From positions 1 through 11,739 of the forward strand of contig CAJUSU010000032.1 of assembly GCA_910589185.1 (NCBI GenBank): a stretch of DNA of 11,739 bases, given 5' to 3'. Source of the stretch: an uncultured Clostridia bacterium. GTDB taxonomy: Bacteria; Bacillota; Clostridia; TANB77; CAG-508. The translations under genes were made by a program, and so were the position numbers. This document shows, one piece after another, positions 1-6,824 of this stretch. The notes under the pieces are model-generated. The model worked only from the letters and a program-made list of their open reading frames with translations. It was not told the DNA's origin and made no database searches. Each line of letters starts with the position of its first letter. Position 1 is the stretch's first letter.

Positions 1-34
1 TTTCTTAAGAATTGCTTAAATCTAGTTATAAAAG

Positions 35-63
35 TTGAAAAAAGAAAATAGCAATAGTATAAT
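35..63 (+). promoter_or_regulatory. Sigma-A-type promoter for the first glycosyltransferase
   Basis: A TTGAAA -35 box (35-40) is followed after 17 bp by a perfect TATAAT -10 box (58-63). Transcription would begin near 70, leaving a leader of about 39 bases that carries a GAGGAG ribosome binding site (97-102), six bases before the ATG at 109. I see no operator or leader hairpin. The match is by eye to the consensus. Confidence 0.8.
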
Positions 64-108
64 TGATAATGTAAAATATCAATAAGAAAAAATAAAGAGG
101 AGATAAAA

Positions 109-1356
109 ATGCAATATCTATATATTATACAACAAGCATTAGTATGGACTGTTACAGTATTTTGGATATACCAATTGGTTATTAGTGTTTGTTCGTTAAT
201 TAAGTTAAAAGATAAGCCAATGTTGGTGAATAAAAATCACCGTTTTATGGCCATTATACCAGCACATAATGAAGAAAATGTTGTAGCAGAATTAATAGAA
301 AGTTTGAAAAAACAAGATTATCCAAAAGAATTATATGATATTTATGTCATTGCAGATAATTGTACAGATAATACAGCAGAAATTGCAAGAAATGCAGGAG
401 CAATTGTTTATGAAAGATTTGACCCTGAAAAGAAAACAAAAGGGTATGCTTTAAACTGGTTTTTAAAGCAAAAAATCGAAGAGGATGCTCCATATGATGC
501 TTTTTGTATTTTTGATGCAGATAATATTGTAGATAAAAACTTTATTAAAAATATGAATAAAAAGCTTTGCCAAGGTGAAGATGTTGTTCAAGGATATAGA
601 GATATCAAAAATCCAACAGATAACTGGATTACAGCAGGATATGCTATTTTCTACTGGACAATGAATCGTTTCTATCATTTAGCAAGATACAATGTAGGAT
701 TATCTCCATTAATTAATGGTACTGGATTTATGGTGAAATTCGATGTTGTAAAACCAGATGGATGGGATACAAAAACATTAACAGAAGATATTGAGTTTTC
801 TTTAAAAAGAATTATAAAAGGAAAGAAGTTAGGATGGGCGACAGATGCAATTGTATATGATGAGCAACCTCTAGGATTTATGCAAAGTTGGAAACAAAGA
901 AGTAGATGGACTGTTGGACATATGCAATGTATGAAGGAGTATACTAAGCCATTAGCAACCGCAATAAAAGAACATAAGACAGTAATGAATTTTGATGGTT
1001 TCTTATATATTATTGGTAGTATCCCTATGTTTGTTGCAACATTGGTTCTGTTGGCCCTAAATTTTATCATGTATGCTGGCAACGGAATGACAAGTACAGA
1101 TTTGACAATTAATGTTTTTAGATATATACTACCAACATTTTTCTTACCGATTGGTACAGCAGTAATGATTATGTTATTAGATAAAAGACCAATTAAGCCA
1201 ATGATAAAAGGATTACTATGTTATCCATTATTCTTAGGTTCATGGTTACTAATTAACTTTAAATGTTTATTTAAACGTGATACAACTTGGGATAAAATTG
1301 AGCATATTAGAAAGATTAATATTGGAGAGGTTTCTACTGAAAAAGTGGAAAATTAA
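109..1356 (+). CDS. Membrane family 2 glycosyltransferase, processive (cellulose/hyaluronan synthase-like) type
   Basis: This is a 415-residue GT-A enzyme that probably transfers sugar from a nucleotide sugar at the inner membrane face. One N-terminal membrane segment (about 8-31) precedes the catalytic domain. That domain starts at the IPAHNEE motif (50-56) and carries the nucleotide-binding DAD motif (136-138), the catalytic-base TED motif (225-227) and a QRSRW motif (263-267). The last is the Q/RxxRW signature of processive GT2 enzymes such as BcsA, NodC and PgaC. Three further hydrophobic segments follow (about 297-323, 336-357, 366-384), so it has fewer membrane helices than BcsA and resembles PgaC/NodC-sized enzymes. 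The start is supported by GAGGAG at 97-102. It has its own promoter and terminator, so it looks monocistronic. The sugar and acceptor cannot be read from sequence. Confidence 0.9.
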   Translation: MQYLYIIQQALVWTVTVFWIYQLVISVCSLIKLKDKPMLVNKNHRFMAIIPAHNEENVVAELIESLKKQDYPKELYDIYVIADNCTDNTAEIARNAGAIVYERFDPEKKTKGYALNWFLKQKIEEDAPYDAFCIFDADNIVDKNFIKNMNKKLCQGEDVVQGYRDIKNPTDNWITAGYAIFYWTMNRFYHLARYNVGLSPLINGTGFMVKFDVVKPDGWDTKTLTEDIEFSLKRIIKGKKLGWATDAIVYDEQPLGFMQSWKQRSRWTVGHMQCMKEYTKPLATAIKEHKTVMNFDGFLYIIGSIPMFVATLVLLALNFIMYAGNGMTSTDLTINVFRYILPTFFLPIGTAVMIMLLDKRPIKPMIKGLLCYPLFLGSWLLINFKCLFKRDTTWDKIEHIRKINIGEVSTEKVEN

Positions 1357-1362
1357 AATAAA

Positions 1363-1406
1363 GGGGGCACAAACTAAGAAATGGTTAATGTTGTGCTCCC
1401 TTTTTT
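1363..1406 (+). terminator. Rho-independent terminator after the first glycosyltransferase
   Basis: A 10-bp stem pairs GGGGGCACAA (1363-1372) with TTGTGCTCCC (1391-1400), with one G-T wobble. The loop is 18 bases and a run of six T (1401-1406) follows directly. It begins six bases after the stop codon. It separates the first gene from the DUF218 gene, which must then depend on read-through or on a weak promoter I could not identify. Confidence 0.9.
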
Positions 1407-1458
1407 ATAACGAAATCAGATTTGAATTTAGTAAAACAAGTAATAAAGGGAGCGAAAA

Positions 1459-2130
1459 ATGAACAAAATAATAAAGAGGATTATAATTGGTATGATAATA
1501 TTATTAGTTGTTGCTTTAATTGCATTATTAGGAATTAACTTTTTTGTAGTAGCAAAAACAAAAAGTAAGATTTTAACTGAAGAACAGGCAAAAGAACTAG
1601 AAGATGTAGATTGTATTCTAGTTTTAGGAGCAGGCATTTGGGGGCAAAAACCAAGCCCAATGCTAGAAGATAGATTACTACAGGGAATTTCTTTATATCA
1701 AAATGGAGTTTCTCAAAAAATTATTATGAGTGGTGATCATGGAAGTGACAATTATGATGAAGTAAATGTTATGAAAAGATATGCAACTGAAAGAGATGTA
1801 AAATCGGAAGATATCTTCATGGATCATGCAGGTTTTTCTACTTATGATAGCATGTACCGTGCAAAAGATATTTTTAAGGCAAAAAAGATTGTAATTGTAA
1901 CACAAAAATATCATATGTATAGAGCAATCTATGTGGCGGAACAATTAGGCTTAGAAGCATATGGTGTAAACTCTGACCCTCAAACATATGCAGGACAAAC
2001 TATGAGGGATTTAAGAGAAATCCTAGCAAGAGATAAAGACTGGTTTAAGTGCATTATAAAGCCAAAGCCAACTTATTTAGGTGACACAATTCCGGTGAGT
2101 GGTAATGGAGATGCGACGAATGATAAATAA
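1459..2130 (+). CDS. Membrane-anchored SanA/ElyC/YdcF-type DUF218 protein
   Basis: This 223-residue protein has a strongly hydrophobic N-terminal segment (about 5-32) that would anchor it, followed by one DUF218 domain (about 50-205). Family features visible are the VDCILVLGAG opening strand (50-59), the SPMLEDRL segment (66-73), the SGDHG loop (91-95), the STYDSM segment (127-132) and the VTQKYHMYRA segment (147-156). Relatives include SanA and ElyC of E. coli, which affect envelope integrity, vancomycin exclusion and polyprenyl-carrier metabolism; their biochemical activity is not settled. Placement among lipid-carrier and glycan genes fits an envelope role. The start is supported by AAGGGAG (1446-1452). 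No convincing promoter lies in the 52 bases after the upstream terminator. Family assignment is firm; function is not. Confidence 0.88.
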   Translation: MNKIIKRIIIGMIILLVVALIALLGINFFVVAKTKSKILTEEQAKELEDVDCILVLGAGIWGQKPSPMLEDRLLQGISLYQNGVSQKIIMSGDHGSDNYDEVNVMKRYATERDVKSEDIFMDHAGFSTYDSMYRAKDIFKAKKIVIVTQKYHMYRAIYVAEQLGLEAYGVNSDPQTYAGQTMRDLREILARDKDWFKCIIKPKPTYLGDTIPVSGNGDATNDK

Positions 2131-2141
2131 TTTAGAATGAA

Positions 2142-2190
2142 TCCGTTTACAAAAACAGCAAAAAATGATATAACCATAGATGTAAACGGA
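2142..2190 (+). repeat. Perfect 10-bp inverted repeat bracketing an internal promoter and covering part of the next ribosome binding site
   Basis: TCCGTTTACA (2142-2151) and TGTAAACGGA (2181-2190) are exact reverse complements, 39 bp apart centre to centre. The left arm contains the -35 box. The right arm sits at the expected transcription start and includes GGA of the GGAGG ribosome binding site (2188-2192). No T run follows, so this is not a terminator. It could be a split operator, or an RNA hairpin that hides the ribosome binding site in transcripts arriving from upstream. Each arm also holds a TGTAAACG half resembling one side of a catabolite-responsive element, but the other half of that consensus is absent. 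Confidence 0.7.
2146..2174 (+). promoter_or_regulatory. Probable internal sigma-A promoter for the GT-C pair and downstream genes
   Basis: TTTACA (2146-2151) lies 17 bp upstream of TATAAC (2169-2174), one mismatch from consensus in each box. Transcription would begin near 2181, giving a very short leader of about 18 bases that still keeps the GGAGG site (2188-2192) and the ATG at 2199. An RNA started here would lack the left arm of the surrounding inverted repeat. Confidence 0.55.
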
Positions 2191-2198
2191 GGAATGAA

Positions 2199-3716
2199 AT
2201 GAAACAATTACTTGCAAAAATAAAAACGAAACATTTACATATTGCAATTATCATTTTAGGAATTGCATTTATTAGTCTAGCAGCTTTTCACCCAGACATT
2301 TGGTTTGACGAAAGCTATTCAGTAGCAATTGCAAAGCACAACTTTGCAGATATTTGGACAATTACAGGAAATGATGTACACCCACCAGTATATTATTGGA
2401 TGCTACATATTGTTTTCTTGATTTTTGGAAATAATGTTACCGTTTTTAGACTATTTTCTGTGTTATCAATAGTAATTATGGGCATTATGGGATATACCCA
2501 TATTCGCAAAGACTTTGGAGAAAAAACAGGATTTTTATTCTCCTTTTTAGCGTATTTTATGCCGGTTATGTGTACTTATAGTCAAGAAATTAGAATGTAT
2601 TCATGGGCATGCTTATTTACTTTTGTCATGAGCATTTATGCTTATCGCTTTTACCAAAACTTAAAGAATAACGAAACCAAACATAAAATGAAGAATTTAA
2701 TTGTATTTGGTATATTTAGTATCATTTGTTGTTATACACATTATTATGCTCTTATTACTGCATGTGTAGTTAATTTGCTACTTTTAATTTATGTGATTAA
2801 AAATAGAAAAAATTGCAAAGCAGATTTCCGTAACTTCCTCATTTTAGCAGGAATTCAAATTCTTTTATATATTCCATGGCTAGGATACCTATGGAAACAA
2901 ATCACACATGTAGGTGGAGGATTTTGGATTGGGGTTGGCATCAATACATTAGTAGAAGTTCCAAGTTTCCAATTTAGAAGACAATTAGATACTAATTTTG
3001 CCTTTAATACTCACACTATTGTTTCGCTAGTAGCATCTCTTTTGATGTATGCTTATATCATTTATCGTATGTATCGTGCGAAAAAGGAAAATGATACCAT
3101 GAAACCTGGTGTTTTGGCTATGATTGTATATTTTGGAGTAATCGGTATTTATTTAATACCAACCTTTATTTCACCAGTGCTATTTTCACGTTATCTATTT
3201 GCTATGACAGGAATTTATCTTTTTGCTCTTGCCTTTTTCATGGCAAAGGAAAAAAGAAAATGGGTAACATGCTTTATCTGTATTGCTATTTTGGCATTGG
3301 GAACATGGAGCAATATGACAAACATAGCGATTAACTATGATGAAAGCAATATGAAACAAATTGAATATATGAAAGAAAGAATTGAGCCAGATGACATTAT
3401 CATTTATTCTAATATTGGAAATGGTGGAGTTATAGCTGCATTCTTTCCTGAACATAAACAATACTTTATCAATGGAGCACATTGGGACGTAGAAGAAGCA
3501 TATAAATCTTATGGACCTGGAATGGAAACGATTTACGATTGGAGAGAAACCATTAAAGATTATCATGGCAGAATTTGGCTAGTGGATTCTGAAAATTTAG
3601 GACTATATCATGATGAATTTGAAAAAGAAGGAATGAATGTGCTAGCAGGACCAGAAAGGTTTGATACCAGGTATCAAGATTATATTTACAATATAATCTT
3701 ATTAGAAAAAGAGTAA
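2199..3716 (+). CDS. Multi-pass GT-C glycosyltransferase, GT39/PMT/ArnT-like (copy 1)
   Basis: This 505-residue polytopic protein has an N-terminal membrane helix (about 13-31), then the WFDESYS motif (35-41) in the first extracytoplasmic loop. That acidic pair is the hallmark of GT-C enzymes of the PMT/ArnT group. A DVHPPVYY motif (59-66) and many further hydrophobic helices follow up to about residue 370, and the last 130 or so residues form a soluble tail. Family members take a sugar from a polyprenyl-phosphate donor and attach it to protein, lipid A or cell-wall glycan outside the membrane; donor and acceptor here are unknown. The start follows GGAGG (2188-2192); the ATG at 2194 meets a stop two codons later. 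The next gene is a clear paralogue 27 bases downstream. Confidence 0.87.
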   Translation: MKQLLAKIKTKHLHIAIIILGIAFISLAAFHPDIWFDESYSVAIAKHNFADIWTITGNDVHPPVYYWMLHIVFLIFGNNVTVFRLFSVLSIVIMGIMGYTHIRKDFGEKTGFLFSFLAYFMPVMCTYSQEIRMYSWACLFTFVMSIYAYRFYQNLKNNETKHKMKNLIVFGIFSIICCYTHYYALITACVVNLLLLIYVIKNRKNCKADFRNFLILAGIQILLYIPWLGYLWKQITHVGGGFWIGVGINTLVEVPSFQFRRQLDTNFAFNTHTIVSLVASLLMYAYIIYRMYRAKKENDTMKPGVLAMIVYFGVIGIYLIPTFISPVLFSRYLFAMTGIYLFALAFFMAKEKRKWVTCFICIAILALGTWSNMTNIAINYDESNMKQIEYMKERIEPDDIIIYSNIGNGGVIAAFFPEHKQYFINGAHWDVEEAYKSYGPGMETIYDWRETIKDYHGRIWLVDSENLGLYHDEFEKEGMNVLAGPERFDTRYQDYIYNIILLEKE

Positions 3717-3743
3717 TAGTTGAAAATAAAAGGGATGTAACAA

Positions 3744-5225
3744 ATGGAGAAAATAAAAAAGATAATAGAGGCTAAAAGCTTTCATATCTTATTGATTATT
3801 TTAGGGAGTGCAATTATTTTATCAAGCGCTTTTTTCACAGAACTATGGTATGACGAAAGTTATACCATGGGATTAGTAAGGCATGATTTTGCACAAATTG
3901 TTGAAATAGGAAGTCAAGATGTTCACCCAATTTTATATTATCTTATGCTAAAAGTATTTATGGTAATTTTTGGTGATGGTATTTTGGTAGCAAGATTATT
4001 TTCTATGATACCAGCTATTTTAACTGGCATTTTGGGGTATACGCATATTCGTAAAGACTTTGGAAACAAGGTAGGGCTTTTGTTTTCGTTTCTTATCTTG
4101 GCTTTACCAGTCATGCCAAGCTATGGAGCAGAAATTCGTATGTACACATGGACACTTTTCTTTGCAACAGTGTCAGCAATATATGCTTATAGAATTGCCA
4201 AAGATAATAAGGTGAAGAATTGGAGCTTATTTGCAATTTTTAGTTTAGCTACAGCTCATTGTCACTATTATGGTTTAGTAACAGTAGCAATTATAAATGC
4301 TTTATTGTTATTTCATATTATATTTACCAAAAATGAAGAGATTAGAAATATTAGAAAAAGTTATTTGATTCGATTTTTAATTACTGCTATTGTACAAGTT
4401 TTAGGATATTTACCATGGTTATTTATCTTTTTCACACAAGCAAGGACAGTAAGCCAAGGATTTTGGATACCACTTAACTTTAGAGATAGCGTATTAGCAC
4501 CACTTGCAGTACAGTTCCATGGAGTGATAGGAGTTGACTTTTCTTTTCTTGTAGCAGGAATTATTTATGTTTATTACATTTATCAAATGATATGGAACAA
4601 GCTACATAAAAGAAAGAATACAGTTGTTATTTATTGTTTAGCAGTTCATCTTATTCTATATCTTTCTATGCTATTGGTAAGTATAGTTGTTAAACCTATT
4701 ATGTATTATCGTTACATGGTGGTAACAACAGGGATTTTGATTTTTCCATTAGCGTATTTTTTAGCGAATAGTAGTACAAAAATCCAAAAAGTAATGGCGA
4801 CTTTTTTAGTAATTGCATTTTTGGGATTGAGTATCTACGATAATAGTGTTAGAATAAAAGAAAATTATGATATTTCTAATGGAACAGAAATACAATATAT
4901 TCAAGAACAATATGATGATAATACGATTTTACTATACACAGATATCTTCTTGGCAAGCAGTTTGGCAGAGCAATTACGTGATTATTATTGGTGTTATTAT
5001 TTAGGAGATGATACTATAGAAGTAAAGCCATTTGAATTATCTACTAAGGCGGTTAATAGTGAATTTTTAGAAGAGTATCAGGGTAAAATTATTTTAATTG
5101 ACAGTGAGGAAACTGCTACATGTCAAGATATGACTAACCGATACCAATTAAAAGAAATAGAGAGAAAACGAATTCAAATTAAATACAGAGGAATAATATA
5201 CCATATTATCATTTTAGAAAAATAG
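3744..5225 (+). CDS. Multi-pass GT-C glycosyltransferase, GT39/PMT/ArnT-like (copy 2, tandem paralogue)
   Basis: This 493-residue protein is a duplicate-type relative of the preceding gene. The first 150 or so residues line up without gaps. It has WYDESYT at 35-41 in place of WFDESYS, DVHPILYY at 59-66 in place of DVHPPVYY, and an identical GYTHIRKDFG block at 98-107 in both proteins. It has the same pattern of membrane helices with a soluble tail after about residue 370, and that tail is much more diverged than the N-terminal half. The second proline of the HPP motif is replaced by isoleucine. Retention of the DE motif suggests both copies are active. Divergence in the tail suggests different acceptors or sugars, which is inference. 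The ribosome binding site is AAGGGA (about 3730-3735); the ATG at 3735 is stopped at once. Confidence 0.87.
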   Translation: MEKIKKIIEAKSFHILLIILGSAIILSSAFFTELWYDESYTMGLVRHDFAQIVEIGSQDVHPILYYLMLKVFMVIFGDGILVARLFSMIPAILTGILGYTHIRKDFGNKVGLLFSFLILALPVMPSYGAEIRMYTWTLFFATVSAIYAYRIAKDNKVKNWSLFAIFSLATAHCHYYGLVTVAIINALLLFHIIFTKNEEIRNIRKSYLIRFLITAIVQVLGYLPWLFIFFTQARTVSQGFWIPLNFRDSVLAPLAVQFHGVIGVDFSFLVAGIIYVYYIYQMIWNKLHKRKNTVVIYCLAVHLILYLSMLLVSIVVKPIMYYRYMVVTTGILIFPLAYFLANSSTKIQKVMATFLVIAFLGLSIYDNSVRIKENYDISNGTEIQYIQEQYDDNTILLYTDIFLASSLAEQLRDYYWCYYLGDDTIEVKPFELSTKAVNSEFLEEYQGKIILIDSEETATCQDMTNRYQLKEIERKRIQIKYRGIIYHIIILEK

Positions 5226-5241
5226 GAGAGGAAGAAAAAAT

Positions 5242-6162
5242 ATGCTTCTAGACAATTTGGCAAACAATATTGCTAATAACTTAGGTTATAATAGTGAGGA
5301 TATAAAAGTATATGCTTTTATTGGTCCTTCGGGTACAGGAAAGAGCTATCGTGCCCAAATGGTGGCAAGCGAAAATAATATTGCTTATATTATAGATGAT
5401 GGTTTGTTAATTAACGAAAATGATGTAATTGCAGGAACTTCAGCAAAAAAGGCACCTACGAAAATAGAAACTGTCAAAAAAGCAATATTTGTCAATGATA
5501 GTGATAGAAATGAAATGAGAAAGGCGATTCGAAAGAATAAGCCAGAATCTATTTTAATACTAGGTACTTCAGATGGAATGATAGATAAAATTACAGAAAA
5601 TTTAGGACTTCCAAAGCCTTGCAAAAGAATCTATATACAAGATGTAGCAACAGAAGCAGAAATGGAAACAGCTAAGAGAATTCGTACAACACAAGGAAAA
5701 CATGTTATTCCAGTACCAACTTTTGAAATTAAGAAGGACTTTTCAGGCTATATTTTAGACCCATTACAAATCTTTAAATTTAAAGGAAAAGGAACAGACC
5801 CCTATATTACAGAAAAGTCCATTATAAGACCAACTTTCAGTTACTTGGGGAATTTTACGATTTCAGATGTAGTGTTCCGCCAAATTGCAGAGTATTTAGC
5901 GAAACGCTCAGAAGCAATTTATAAAGTGATGAGAACAAGAGTAGAAAGCACACCAGAAGGTCCTAATATTTATATGGAAGTTTCTATTAATTATGGGTAT
6001 AATATATTAGGAACATTGAGGACATTTAAAGAGAAAATCAAAAAAGAGATTGAAAAATTAACTACCATGAATGTGCAGCAAGTTACGATTGTGGCTAAGG
6101 GAATTCATATGCCAGAACCAGAAGAGATGAAGAGATTAAATGAGACTCAAGACGAAGAATAG
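5242..6162 (+). CDS. P-loop ATPase fused to an Asp23/Gls24-like domain
   Basis: This 306-residue soluble protein has no signal peptide or membrane helix. Its N-terminal half opens with a Walker A motif, GPSGTGKS (28-35), and has a hydrophobic strand with IDDG (51-54) plus another, SILILGTSDG (103-112), of a nucleotide-binding fold. A linker with HVIPVPTFEI (154-163) and RPTFSYLG (196-203) follows. From about 205 to 289 the sequence has the layout of the Asp23/Gls24 (YloU/YqhY) family: an ISDVVFRQIAEYLAKR helix, a central MEVSINYGYNI strand and a terminal VQQVTIVAKGI strand. Asp23-type proteins are tied to envelope stress in Firmicutes. This two-domain layout suggests a nucleotide-dependent regulator or assembly factor, but I cannot give a function. 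The start follows AGGAGAGGA (5224-5232). It is likely cotranscribed with the GT-C genes. Confidence 0.75.
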   Translation: MLLDNLANNIANNLGYNSEDIKVYAFIGPSGTGKSYRAQMVASENNIAYIIDDGLLINENDVIAGTSAKKAPTKIETVKKAIFVNDSDRNEMRKAIRKNKPESILILGTSDGMIDKITENLGLPKPCKRIYIQDVATEAEMETAKRIRTTQGKHVIPVPTFEIKKDFSGYILDPLQIFKFKGKGTDPYITEKSIIRPTFSYLGNFTISDVVFRQIAEYLAKRSEAIYKVMRTRVESTPEGPNIYMEVSINYGYNILGTLRTFKEKIKKEIEKLTTMNVQQVTIVAKGIHMPEPEEMKRLNETQDEE

Positions 6163-6188
6163 TAAGAGAAGCAAAGGAGGAAGTTAAA

Positions 6189-6822
6189 ATGTCATTTGTT
6201 GTAGCAATTGATGGACCAGCAGGTACAGGAAAAGGGACCATTACGAAATTAATAGCGCAAGAATTAGGATTAGTAAATATTGATACAGGAGCAATGTATC
6301 GTTGCATTACGCTAAAAGGAATAAGGCAGGGAATAAATTGTCTTGAAAGAAAAGAAGAATTAATACAAATAGCAAAAGATATTAATATATATATAGAAAA
6401 TCATAATGGTAATCAGCAGACCTTTTTAGAGGGAGAAGATGTTACAACAGAGATTAGAAGTAAAGAAGTAAGTGATTTTGTATCACAACTTTCTTCTATT
6501 CCAGAAATTCGTGAAATAGTAGTAGATGGAAGGTAGAGATATAACAACAGTTGTATTTCCGAATGCACAAGTAAAAATTTATTTAGATGCCGATATAGAA
6601 GAAAGGGCAAAGCGTAGATTTAAAGAAAATCAAGAAAAGGGTATAGAGGGAAGCTATGAGCAAGTATTAGAAAATGTAAAAATGAGAGACTATAATGACA
6701 TGCATAAACCAGTAGGAGCTCTAAAGATAGCGGAAGGTGCTATTGTGGTAGATACCACTAAAATGACAATAGAAGAAGTAAAAGAAAAGGTAAAGGAAAT
6801 TATTTTAGAAAGGAGAAAATAA
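6189..6822 (+). pseudogene. cmk: Cytidylate kinase gene disrupted by an internal deletion and frameshift
   Basis: Cytidylate kinase phosphorylates CMP and dCMP. The 5' part (6189-6536, 115 codons) has the P-loop GPAGTGKGT, the DTGAMYR nucleotide-site motif and the GEDVTTEIR segment, and stops at TAG 6534-6536. The 3' part continues in the +1 frame from 6526 with MEGRDITTVVFPNA, the VKIYLDADIEERAKRR lid region and VKMRDYND. Compared from memory with E. coli and B. subtilis Cmk, about 13 residues before the GRD motif are missing, consistent with one 38-base deletion joining 6525 to 6526. The second part has an ATG at 6526 but no ribosome binding site. The usual arginine seven residues after RD is lysine, and the APL motif reads GAL, hinting at relaxed selection. 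A strong AAAGGAGG (6173-6180) precedes the start. A split, reinitiated product is possible but would lack a conserved helix. Confidence 0.85.
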
Positions 6823-6824
6823 AA

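Noticed and set aside
675..1082. Antisense open frames opposite the glycosyltransferases, the longest being 135 codons here
   Set aside because: They are shadows of well-supported + strand genes, with no ribosome binding sites and no recognisable product.
1406..1411. TATAAC as a -10 box for the DUF218 gene
   Set aside because: No acceptable -35 box lies 16-18 bp upstream, and the sequence overlaps the T run of the terminator.
1277..1462. Open frame of 61 codons overlapping the end of the first glycosyltransferase
   Set aside because: It is read in another frame of a real gene and then through the terminator hairpin, with no ribosome binding site and a low-complexity product.
2142..2190. Inverted repeat read as a rho-independent terminator
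   Set aside because: No T run follows the right arm, the loop is 29 bases, and a start codon lies nine bases downstream.
2181..2196. Catabolite-responsive element (CcpA site) at TGTAAACGGA
   Set aside because: Only one half matches; the expected NTTNCA half is absent.
6515..6540. Programmed ribosomal frameshift within cmk
   Set aside because: There is no slippery heptamer or downstream pseudoknot, and shifting frames would still leave about 13 conserved residues missing.
6526..6822. The 3' part of cmk as an independent small gene
   Set aside because: It lacks a ribosome binding site and is plainly the C-terminal half of cytidylate kinase without a P-loop, so it is described as part of the pseudogene.
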